A stretch of 9,055 bases of DNA, from NCBI GenBank assembly GCA_964450705.1, contig CAYVDB010000021.1, positions 1 to 9,055 on the forward strand, read 5' to 3'. Numbering within the stretch: position 1 is the first letter of the stretch; every line of letters starts with the position of its first letter. The notes beneath the pieces were generated by a model. The model was not told the DNA's origin. It worked only from the letters and a program-made list of their open reading frames with translations, and did not search any database. This DNA is from CAYVDB01 sp964450705 (lineage in GTDB: Bacteria > Patescibacteriota > Minisyncoccia > Phycocordibacterales > Zambryskibacteraceae). Positions 1-5,089 of this stretch are shown in pieces. A program made the translations under genes and the position numbers.

Positions 1-1
1 G

Positions 2-34
2 GCTCTTGCTCTTGCGAAAAAAGCGATAGAGTAA
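2..34 (+). CDS. 3' end of an upstream gene (partial, unidentified)
   Basis: An open frame enters from the left edge and ends at the TAA at 32-34, giving the C-terminal residues ALALAKKAIE. It stops 4 bases before the obg start, a spacing typical of an operon. Ten codons without a stop can easily occur by chance, so the only support is the position, the spacing and a helix-like Ala/Lys composition. An Ala/Leu-rich end of this sort would fit RuvC, among others, but that is only a guess and no family can be assigned. Confidence 0.35.
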   Translation, partial: ALALAKKAIE

Positions 35-38
35 ATGT

Positions 39-1004
39 ATGTTTATTGATGAAATAACAATTCACGCGAGGGCTGGGAAAGGTGGCGATGGGGTCGTCCT
101 ATGGAGGCATGAAAAAGGTAAAGATCATGCTGGTCCTGCCGGTGGTAATGGTGGTAAGGGCGGTGATGTTTATGCTATGGCAGTACGGGACCTTGGTCTT
201 TTGGCTCGTTATCGTAATGTAAAAGAATTTTCTGCAGAAAATGGAAAGAACGGGATGCGTAGTTCAAAGACCGGAGAGGCAGGAGACGATATTACGATTG
301 AGTTTCCAGTTGGAAGTAGAATCACTAATCTAGAAACCAAGAGAGTGATTACCCTTGATAGGGATGGCCAAAGAGAGCTTTTGCTAATTGGTGGCTCTGG
401 GGGTCTTGGAAATGAATATTTTAAATCTTCCACTAACAGGAGGCCCGAGCAGTCAACTCCTGGCAAACAGGGCGACGAGGCGGATCTTTTTATTGAGCTA
501 GAACTCGTCGTAGATGCGGGGCTTATTGGACTTCCTAATGCAGGTAAATCTAGCTTACTTAATAGTTTAACTAATGCACGAGCTAAAGTAGGAAGTTTCC
601 CTTTTACCACTCTCGAACCTAATCTTGGAGATTTCTACGGTTTTATTCTTGCTGACATACCAGGTCTTATCGAAGGCGCTTCAAGTGGGAAAGGGCTAGG
701 CGATAAGTTTCTTAGGCATATAAAGAGAACAAAGGTTCTATTCCATTGTATTTCTCTTGAAAATGAAAACATAGAAGAGGCATATAAAACCATACGCAAC
801 GAACTTGGAGCCTATAATCCTATTTTGCTAGATAAGAAAGAGATTATAATCCTGACAAAGGCAGACGCCGTTTCTTCATCGCTAAAAGATAAGGTAATAG
901 CTTCTCTATCTTCATACAATAATGAAATCTTCTCTGTTTCAGTAATTGACGATCTATCAGTTGTAGCTTTGCGAAAAGAGTTATCTAGAATTCTCTCAAA
1001 CTAA
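39..1004 (+). CDS. obg: Obg-family GTPase, short form without C-terminal domain
   Basis: Obg/CgtA is a GTP-binding protein that works on late assembly of the 50S ribosomal subunit and in stress signalling in the cytoplasm. The 321 residues contain the glycine-rich Obg domain (about 1-157, with GPAGGNGGKGGD at 32-43) followed by the G domain (158-321). The G1 loop is GLPNAGKS at 164-171, the G2 threonines are 190-191, G3 is DIPG at 206-209 followed by LIEGA, and G4 is TKAD at 273-276 in place of the classical NKxD. G5 is weak (SVS around 299-301). The protein ends right after the G domain, so the OCT or acidic C-terminal extension that makes many homologues 390-430 residues long is absent. The ATG at 39 is the only start: an in-frame TAG lies at 27-29. 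There is no convincing Shine-Dalgarno. gatB follows after 28 bases and is probably co-transcribed. Confidence 0.96.
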   Translation: MFIDEITIHARAGKGGDGVVLWRHEKGKDHAGPAGGNGGKGGDVYAMAVRDLGLLARYRNVKEFSAENGKNGMRSSKTGEAGDDITIEFPVGSRITNLETKRVITLDRDGQRELLLIGGSGGLGNEYFKSSTNRRPEQSTPGKQGDEADLFIELELVVDAGLIGLPNAGKSSLLNSLTNARAKVGSFPFTTLEPNLGDFYGFILADIPGLIEGASSGKGLGDKFLRHIKRTKVLFHCISLENENIEEAYKTIRNELGAYNPILLDKKEIIILTKADAVSSSLKDKVIASLSSYNNEIFSVSVIDDLSVVALRKELSRILSN

Positions 1005-1032
1005 ACAACCTGTTACTATAAGCTTATCTACT

Positions 1033-2469
1033 ATGGATATATCCCCCTATAAAGCAACTATCGGTCTTGAAATCCATGCCGAACTCAAGACAAAAACCAA
1101 GATGTTCTGCAATTCAAAGAATGATCCGGATGAGACTAATCCGAATGTTAATATTTGTCCTGTTTGTATGGGATACCCAGGAACATTGCCAGTTATTAAT
1201 AAAGAAGCAGTTCGGCATGTTTTACGAGTCGGAACCGCGCTTGGTGGGTCCATTGCAGATTTTACAGAATTTGATCGAAAAAATTATTTTTATCCTGATA
1301 TTCCTAAGGGATATCAAATCAGCCAGTATAAGTATCCCTTAGTAAGCGGGGGCTCACTTAATGGGGTATCTATAACAAGAGTTCACCTTGAGGAAGATAC
1401 CGCGCGCTCAAGTCATGAGGGAGCCATAGGTAGTATGGTTGATTTTAATCGTGCTGGAGTTCCTTTAATGGAGCTCGTTACAGAACCGGTTTTGCATTCA
1501 GGGGAAGAAGCGTCTTCATTTGCAAAAGAATTGCAACTTTTGCTTCAGTATCTAGAGGCGGGTGATGCAAATATGGAGAAAGGAGAAATGCGCGTTGAGG
1601 CCAATATTTCCATATCTAAAACAGATTCATTTGGTACAAAAGTCGAAGTAAAGAATCTTAATTCTTTTAAGGCGGTCGAAAAAGCAATTGCATTTGAGAT
1701 CTCTCGACATAAGGAAATTCTTGAAAGAGGGGAAAGGGTTTTGCAAGAGACTCGAGGGTGGGATGAAAAGAAAGAGGTCACATTTTCTCAGCGCACCAAA
1801 GAGGATTCTCACGATTATCGCTATTTTCCAGATCCAGATTTGCCAAAGTTGCGTATTTCAGAAGTAGAGGATTTTTCATCTGCGAATATACGTGCTTCTT
1901 TACCTGAGTTACCATGGGATAAACGCAAGAGGTATGTAAACTCTTTTGGTCTTAAAAGTGAAGATATTGAGGTCTATGTACGCTTGAAAGAATGGGCTAA
2001 GTATTTTGAAGATAGCCTCGAGAGCATCAGTGATGCTTCACAAGCACAAATCCTCTCTAATTTTATAACCTCTGATCTCATGGGGCTTTTTAAGAATAAT
2101 GCTCAATATTCAGTTAAAGAAGTATTTCATACTATCCCTCCCGATAGACTCCGCGCACTTATTGGAATGTTTACAGAGGGCACCCTAAATTCTCGAAGTA
2201 CTAAGGATATATTGAAAATGATGTTTGACGGTGAAAAAGGAGCCCCAGAGGAGATAGCAGAAAAACACAATCTATTGCAGAAGAATGATAGCGGATTCCT
2301 AGAGGAGGTCGTATCTAAAATTATAGAAGAGAATCCAAGCGTAGTCGAAGATTTTCGTAACGGCAAGGTATCTGCACTTCAATTTCTTATAGGGCAAGGC
2401 ATGAAGCTTTCAAAAGGATCCGCAAACCCTAAAATCTTACAAGAGATTATCAAAAAGAAAATATCTTAA
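1033..2469 (+). CDS. gatB: Aspartyl/glutamyl-tRNA(Asn/Gln) amidotransferase subunit B
   Basis: GatB binds the misacylated Glu-tRNA(Gln) or Asp-tRNA(Asn) and, with GatA and GatC, phosphorylates and amidates the amino acid to make Gln-tRNA(Gln) or Asn-tRNA(Asn). At 478 residues it has the usual family length. The signature blocks appear in order: GLEIHAEL at 11-18, the cysteine pair CPVC at 42-45 (with C26 a likely further zinc ligand), the catalytic-core block FDRKNYFYPDIPKGYQ around 80-95, HLEEDTARS at 118-126, DFNRAGVPLMELVTEP at 137-152, and HDYRYFPDPDLP at 260-271. The C-terminal YqeY-like tRNA-binding domain (about 330-476) ends with the conserved pattern GQGMKLSKGSANP. The start is the ATG placed so that the conserved N-terminus follows at once; no Shine-Dalgarno precedes it. 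gatA and gatC are not in the window. A strong terminator follows 5 bases after the stop codon. Confidence 0.98.
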   Translation: MDISPYKATIGLEIHAELKTKTKMFCNSKNDPDETNPNVNICPVCMGYPGTLPVINKEAVRHVLRVGTALGGSIADFTEFDRKNYFYPDIPKGYQISQYKYPLVSGGSLNGVSITRVHLEEDTARSSHEGAIGSMVDFNRAGVPLMELVTEPVLHSGEEASSFAKELQLLLQYLEAGDANMEKGEMRVEANISISKTDSFGTKVEVKNLNSFKAVEKAIAFEISRHKEILERGERVLQETRGWDEKKEVTFSQRTKEDSHDYRYFPDPDLPKLRISEVEDFSSANIRASLPELPWDKRKRYVNSFGLKSEDIEVYVRLKEWAKYFEDSLESISDASQAQILSNFITSDLMGLFKNNAQYSVKEVFHTIPPDRLRALIGMFTEGTLNSRSTKDILKMMFDGEKGAPEEIAEKHNLLQKNDSGFLEEVVSKIIEENPSVVEDFRNGKVSALQFLIGQGMKLSKGSANPKILQEIIKKKIS

Positions 2470-2474
2470 TTTAA

Positions 2475-2508
2475 AAAACACCCTCGGCGAATGCCGGGGG
2501 TGTTTTGC
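2475..2508 (+). terminator. Bidirectional rho-independent terminator after gatB
   Basis: The arms at 2475-2488 and 2493-2506 pair over 14 positions (13 Watson-Crick and one G-T) around the tetraloop GAAT. The core is CCCTCGGC against GCCGGGGG, flanked by AAAACA and TGTTTT. The T run on the plus strand ends gatB transcription. The matching A run on the left (2473-2478) gives a U run on the minus strand, so the same element should also end the convergent minus-strand gene that stops at 2509. Confidence 0.93.
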
Positions 2509-2796
2509 TTAGCGGGGGAGATCATTCTTTTTCGAAACATCGTCTCGAATGAGATCCCGAGATCTCGTGTTGTCCCAGAATCCTAGATGTTCACATGTGC
2601 AAAGCGCCCATCCAACCCATCTGCCAGCCTTCGTAGCATCTCTCATTGAGCGAGTGTTCATTGCCCTGATCGAATCTACCATGAAGAGAAGGTTTAAGAT
2701 TTCCTCTTGAGGCAGGAGGCTTTCCTTTGCTGTTGCGGAAGGGAAGTGCTCCGCAATGTGATGTTGTATTGCATCACATGTGATTTCGTAGAACAT
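2509..2796 (-). CDS. Orphan 95-residue protein of unknown function
   Basis: I do not recognise this protein. It has 95 residues, is soluble with no signal peptide or membrane segment, and looks mostly helical. The histidines H12, H13 and H17 lie in the first helix. A Trp- and Cys-rich stretch (W60, W63, C66, C68, H70, W74) is followed by a charged tail (DLIRDDVSKKND). C66, C68 and H70 could bind metal, but there is no further evidence for that. It is supported as a real gene by an excellent ribosome binding site (AAGGAGA, 6 bases before the ATG), a plausible promoter just upstream, and a shared terminator at its 3' end. Its base composition differs from its neighbours: 32 of 60 bases are G or C at 2581-2640, against 18 of 60 at 3001-3060 in the next gene. 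That and the unusual RBS suggest a separate origin or an expanded lineage-specific family. Confidence 0.75.
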   Translation of the reverse strand: MFYEITCDAIQHHIAEHFPSATAKESLLPQEEILNLLFMVDSIRAMNTRSMRDATKAGRWVGWALCTCEHLGFWDNTRSRDLIRDDVSKKNDLPR

Positions 2797-2797
2797 C
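2756..2797 (-). repeat. Competing inverted repeats over the start of the 95-residue gene
   Basis: ATGTGATG at 2756-2763 is perfectly complementary to CATCACAT at 2772-2779 (8-base loop). The second arm is also part of the palindrome ATCACATGTGAT at 2773-2784. Around that same centre, GATGTT (2760-2765) pairs with AACATC (2792-2797), which includes the start codon. The alternatives exclude each other, so the mRNA could fold with the start codon either paired or free. Codon constraint and chance could also explain it. Confidence 0.35.
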
Positions 2798-2800
2798 GTG

Positions 2801-2807
2801 TCTCCTT
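2801..2807 (-). promoter_or_regulatory. Strong Shine-Dalgarno of the 95-residue gene
   Basis: On the minus strand AAGGAGA lies 4 bases upstream of position 2796 (6 bases from the core GGAG to the ATG, depending on how it is counted). It is the only canonical Shine-Dalgarno in front of any gene in this window, and it fixes the start of the 95-residue protein at 2796. Confidence 0.85.
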
Positions 2808-2824
2808 GAAGAAAATCTGATTGA

Positions 2825-2853
2825 ACTCTAGCATGGCGGTCTAGGTTTTACAA
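2825..2853 (-). promoter_or_regulatory. Candidate promoter of the 95-residue gene
   Basis: On the minus strand TTGTAA (2853-2848) and TAGAGT (2830-2825) are separated by exactly 17 bases. The -10 box is preceded by TGC, an extended -10 arrangement. Each hexamer matches the sigma-70 consensus at 4 of 6 positions. Transcription would start near 2818 and leave a leader of about 22 bases that carries the Shine-Dalgarno. The -35 box overlaps the stop codon of the upstream membrane-protein gene. Confidence 0.35.
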
Positions 2854-3273
2854 AAAAGAAAATAAAGAGTACGAGAGCATGATACTACGTAATGTCCACG
2901 ATATAGTTCTTATCCAATTTGTTTTTACTAGTTGCTCATGTAATTTTTTATCAAATCCTTTGCTCAGTTTTTTGTGGATTGGATATTGTACAAACCATGT
3001 AAGAGACCAGATGACCACTATCAGAAAAAGACAGTATATTTTTATAGTAATTGGTATGTATGGCTCCGCTTTAAATATAAGAGCAAAACCGGTCAGTGCT
3101 TCTATATAAATAAAAATCCATGCGATAGTTGATATCCTTCGAATGTGTTCGTGTTCGTAGCGTATAAAATTTTTGCGACCCACATATGCGAGTAAGGGGT
3201 ATTGGGATAGCTGAGCAAGCCAAATGGCCCCAGTCATGACCAGGGTTGAGACATAATGGATGGTAAATAGCAT
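2848..3273 (-). CDS. Four-helix membrane protein of an uncharacterised family
   Basis: The 141 residues form about four membrane helices (roughly 3-22, 47-67, 73-96 and 119-139). The loops carry conserved-looking motifs: QYPLLAYVG at 24-32 with YEHEHIRRIS at 39-48, and QYPIHKKLSKGFD at 96-108 with LVKTNWIRTISW at 115-126. I associate the last motif with a widespread family of small bacterial membrane proteins of unknown function that resembles the DUF1772/anthrone-oxygenase type; this is from memory and not certain. QYP follows both helix 1 and helix 3, which points to an internal duplication of a two-helix unit. No Shine-Dalgarno precedes the ATG. Instead TAGAAT lies 6 bases before it, as expected for a leaderless message. 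No terminator is seen at the 3' end, so transcripts may run on into the 95-residue gene 51 bases away. Confidence 0.85.
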   Translation of the reverse strand: MLFTIHYVSTLVMTGAIWLAQLSQYPLLAYVGRKNFIRYEHEHIRRISTIAWIFIYIEALTGFALIFKAEPYIPITIKIYCLFLIVVIWSLTWFVQYPIHKKLSKGFDKKLHEQLVKTNWIRTISWTLRSIMLSYSLFSFL

Positions 3274-3475
3274 TGATTAATTCTATAACAATTAGCAGTT
3301 TCTGAAAGATTCATTTTTGAAAATGTAGGCATCTTCAAAATGTTTCACAGGGCTAAGCTCTTTTGGTAATAAAAAATCTCGGGCATCCGAGATGGGGTAT
3401 TAAAATATAGGTTTTTTAGACTTTTAGTACTAAGGCATAGAAGTATTTATTTTAAGTAGAATGTGTTAACTAAAG
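3274..3475. other. Intergenic region between the two minus-strand genes
   Basis: About 200 A+T-rich bases. It holds the terminator of the HTH gene (3371-3393) and, next to position 3273, the candidate -10 element of the membrane-protein gene (TAGAAT on the minus strand, roughly 3280-3285). The small palindromes TTAGTACTAA (3424-3433) and TTAACT-AA-AGTTAA (3466-3479, overlapping the HTH stop codon) are short enough to be chance. I see no RNA gene or further coding sequence. Confidence 0.6.
3371..3393 (-). terminator. Rho-independent terminator of the HTH regulator gene
   Basis: On the minus strand a perfect 7-bp stem (ATCTCGG at 3393-3387 with CCGAGAT at 3382-3376) closes a 4-base loop and is followed by an uninterrupted T run (3376-3371). 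There is no T run on the plus side, so it works for minus-strand transcripts. It lies about 80 bases after the HTH stop codon and insulates that gene from the membrane-protein gene downstream. Confidence 0.8.
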
Positions 3476-3718
3476 TTAATCCTCTATATGCTTAACGGAA
3501 AGTTTCTTCATTCTATTTCTTGCATTACTTCTTGCATCTCCAGACTCAATATCATCAATAATACTGAGCAAATCATTGGTTTTATACACTCTATAGTTAT
3601 TCATTGGATGTCTACTCGCCGGAAATTTACCATTTTTATCCCAATTTCTAAGGGTAAGAGGCGATACACCAAGGATGTAAGCCGCTTCTTTTATTGTTAC
3701 GTATTTCTTATATTCCAT
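3476..3718 (-). CDS. Small MerR/excisionase-type HTH DNA-binding protein
   Basis: The 80 residues consist of one winged helix-turn-helix domain of the MerR/excisionase (HTH_17-like) type plus a short basic tail. Residues 7-19 (VTIKEAAYILGVS) form the first helix and turn, 20-30 (PLTLRNWDKNG) the recognition helix, and 31-47 (KFPASRHPMNNYRVYK) the wing, with the tail at 59-80. No dimerisation or ligand-binding domain is present, so it probably acts as a simple repressor, activator or architectural protein. It is divergent to the surface-protein cluster across a 294-bp control region with TTGATAA inverted repeats, so autoregulation and control of the cluster are reasonable inferences. No Shine-Dalgarno is seen: TATAAG lies 8 bases before the ATG. 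A recombination-directionality role is possible from the fold, but no integrase or att site is seen here. Confidence 0.88.
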   Translation of the reverse strand: MEYKKYVTIKEAAYILGVSPLTLRNWDKNGKFPASRHPMNNYRVYKTNDLLSIIDDIESGDARSNARNRMKKLSVKHIED

Positions 3719-3734
3719 AGAATTATCTTATATA

Positions 3735-3796
3735 AACATTGATAAACATATACTAAAACTATACATAGTTAAGTACATTTTATCAATGTTGATAAG
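3735..3796. promoter_or_regulatory. Operator-like cluster of TTGATAA inverted repeats
   Basis: A 12-bp sequence, AACATTGATAAA at 3735-3746, recurs as its exact reverse complement at 3779-3790. Between them lies AACTAT-AC-ATAGTT (3757-3770), a second inverted repeat. The right arm is also half of another perfect repeat, TTATCAA-TG-TTGATAA at 3780-3795. There are thus three TTGATAA half-sites in 62 bases, starting 17 bases upstream of the HTH start codon. They are likely binding sites of the adjacent HTH protein; this is inferred from position only. Confidence 0.55.
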
Positions 3797-3815
3797 TTTT
3801 TTAAATATATAAATG

Positions 3816-3845
3816 ATCTTATATTTTTTATAAAAACTATAAGAT
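3816..3845. repeat. Near-perfect 30-bp palindrome
   Basis: The arms 3816-3830 and 3831-3845 are reverse complements except for one pair (T3824 against C3837), so 14 of 15 positions match. The outer 8 bp are ATCTTATA and TATAAGAT. The middle is an A/T tract that could extrude as a cruciform or act as a weak terminator. It could also be an operator. A+T richness makes palindromes commoner, but not usually of this length. Confidence 0.5.
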
Positions 3846-3958
3846 TTGAATAAAGAAGATATAAATAATCCTCATGCTATGTTTTTTATAATTTTATTGA
3901 AAAATAAGGCGTTTTTTGACAAATACTCGTAAAAATTTTTCTGCAAAAAGTTTTTGTT

Positions 3959-3967
3959 TTATCCACA
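3959..3967 (+). promoter_or_regulatory. Single perfect DnaA-box sequence
   Basis: TTATCCACA matches the high-affinity DnaA box exactly and lies next to A/T-rich DNA. Only one is present, and neither dnaA nor dnaN is nearby, so it is not evidence of an origin by itself. It could be a DnaA-regulated promoter element or chance. Confidence 0.3.
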
Positions 3968-3999
3968 GAAATTTATAACAAAACTAAACAGTAAAAAGA

Positions 4000-4005
4000 T
4001 ACAAT
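4000..4005 (+). promoter_or_regulatory. Candidate -10 box of the surface cluster
   Basis: TACAAT (5 of 6 to consensus) ends 7 bases before the ATG at 4013, so transcription would begin at or next to the start codon. No Shine-Dalgarno is present, consistent with a leaderless message. No good -35 is found 16-18 bases upstream. Confidence 0.4.
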
Positions 4006-4012
4006 AGATTCA

Positions 4013-5020
4013 ATGAATAGTGATCTTTATTTTGACGGTAAACAGTACATCTCGTCTAGCCGAGCTGCCAAAATAAGTGGCTATGTTAACGACTATATTG
4101 GTCAATTGTGCCGAGATGGCAAATTGGAGTGCAGAATGGTCGGTCGTTCATGGTATGTATCACTTCAATCCCTGATTTCTCACAAAAATGCAAATGGTGG
4201 GAATGCAAAAAGTAGAGCTAAGAAAGCGGTCCCTTCTTTGTATAAAAAAGAACCTTTTCAGGAAGTTAATTTTTATACCGAAGGTCGCATTACTCCAGAT
4301 CTTTATGAAGAAAGAATTCAAAAGAAAGAATCAGAGGAATCTTTTCAGGGGCATCATGTTTTTGTTTCAAAAATAGTTAAACAGGATCAAGAAGCCAAAG
4401 GTCACCTGGGTTTGGAGACTAAAGCGATCCCGTTAGTAACAGAGGTAAGCACCTATCATTCTTTATTTGAAAAACAATTTGGGAAAGTAGTGAGTTTTGC
4501 GGTTGCGTTTTTGTTTGCAATTTCTGGTTTCCAATTTGCATTAAATATAAATCCGCAAAGTGCGGACGTTTATAAATCAATTGGTAATGCAGTTAAGAGT
4601 TCTGCAGTGAGAGTTGCTTCTTTGCCAGAAAATATATTTGTCGCGAATGCATCATCTGGAGAAATAAATATTTTAGATAAGATGGCACTTTCAGTGTATA
4701 GAACTTTGCACGGACTTCTTTTTGATACAAGAAATATATTCCTTGTATTTCAAGGAGAAGAAGAAAAGAAGGGTGAGGAGAAGTTTACACAGATAGCCCA
4801 AGCCCCACGAGAGACCATGGGCGACTCTCAAGGAATGGTCGTAGTCCCAGTGGATGAGAAGACAGATCAGGAAAAAGTTATCTCTAAAATTAAAGAGTCT
4901 TTTTCAGATGAAGTGCAGGTTCTTCCTAAGGACGATGGCACATCTGGTGTAATCACCCCAGTATTTAGAAAAGCATCTGATGATGATTATTTGTATGTAT
5001 TAGTCCCTATAAAAAATTGA
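4013..5020 (+). CDS. Membrane-spanning protein with N-terminal HTH domain
   Basis: The 335 residues begin with an excisionase-like helix-turn-helix domain (about 11-56; YISSSRAAKISGYVNDYIGQ, then GKLECRMVGRSWYVS as the wing). A charged cytoplasmic linker (57-157) follows, then one membrane helix (about 158-179, SFAVAFLFAISGFQFAL), and an extracytoplasmic region (180-335) ending in DDDYLYVLVPIKN. The layout implies a one-protein transmembrane regulator: a DNA- or partner-binding domain inside and a sensing or docking domain outside. The HTH domain could instead have been re-used for protein binding, as excisionase-like folds sometimes are. It is the first gene of the surface cluster, divergent to the small HTH gene, and no Shine-Dalgarno precedes it. 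The gap to the next gene is 69 bases and is largely filled by a long hairpin. I do not know a named family for the C-terminal half. Confidence 0.85.
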   Translation: MNSDLYFDGKQYISSSRAAKISGYVNDYIGQLCRDGKLECRMVGRSWYVSLQSLISHKNANGGNAKSRAKKAVPSLYKKEPFQEVNFYTEGRITPDLYEERIQKKESEESFQGHHVFVSKIVKQDQEAKGHLGLETKAIPLVTEVSTYHSLFEKQFGKVVSFAVAFLFAISGFQFALNINPQSADVYKSIGNAVKSSAVRVASLPENIFVANASSGEINILDKMALSVYRTLHGLLFDTRNIFLVFQGEEEKKGEEKFTQIAQAPRETMGDSQGMVVVPVDEKTDQEKVISKIKESFSDEVQVLPKDDGTSGVITPVFRKASDDDYLYVLVPIKN

Positions 5021-5076
5021 TTCTTTCCAGTCGCGTATGACTGACGACACGGTCATAGGCGTCTGGATGGAATCAA
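5017..5076. repeat. 60-bp imperfect inverted repeat between surface genes
   Basis: The arms 5017-5041 and 5052-5076 pair at 22 of 25 positions (21 Watson-Crick, one G-T), with three single mismatches: T5025/T5068, T5031/T5062 and G5035/G5058. The 10-base loop can shrink to 6 by one wobble and one G-C pair. The repeat begins at the stop codon of the HTH membrane gene and ends 13 bases before the next ATG. There is no T run on the plus side. The A run at 5011-5016 gives a T run on the minus strand, but no minus-strand gene ends here. It is likely an RNA processing or stability element, a leader structure, or a repeated mobile element of the REP kind. Confidence 0.7.
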
Positions 5077-5089
5077 AAGGTCGAAACCC

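Larger units (their letters stand above)
3719..4012. promoter_or_regulatory. A+T-rich divergent control region
   Basis: These 294 bases separate the HTH gene (minus) from the surface cluster (plus). They are very rich in A and T and contain no coding frame I would support. Elements seen are inverted repeats built on TTGATAA (3735-3796), a near-perfect 30-bp palindrome (3816-3845), a perfect -35 hexamer TTGACA at 3916-3921 without a good -10 at the right distance, a DnaA-box match at 3959-3967, and a TACAAT -10-like box directly before the cluster's first ATG. Confidence 0.6.

Noticed and set aside
2592..2599. CACATGTG palindrome, repeated within 2774-2783
   Set aside because: Short palindromes inside a coding sequence; two copies in 300 bases are not strong evidence of a binding site.
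2879..3109. 76-codon plus-strand frame antisense to the membrane protein
   Set aside because: The opposite strand encodes a protein with helices and family-like motifs; this frame looks like noise.
3488..3742. 84-codon plus-strand frame antisense to the small HTH gene
   Set aside because: It is the shadow of a clear HTH protein and its translation has no recognisable features.
3719..4012. Replication origin
   Set aside because: Only one DnaA box, no dnaA or dnaN nearby, and the A+T richness is explained by divergent promoters.
5017..5076. Integron attC site
   Set aside because: The hairpin has mismatches like attC folds, but the core sequences ending in AAC and starting with GTT are missing and no integrase is nearby.
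5017..5076. Ordinary plus-strand terminator
   Set aside because: The stem is not followed by a T run on the plus strand and the surface genes continue in the same direction.
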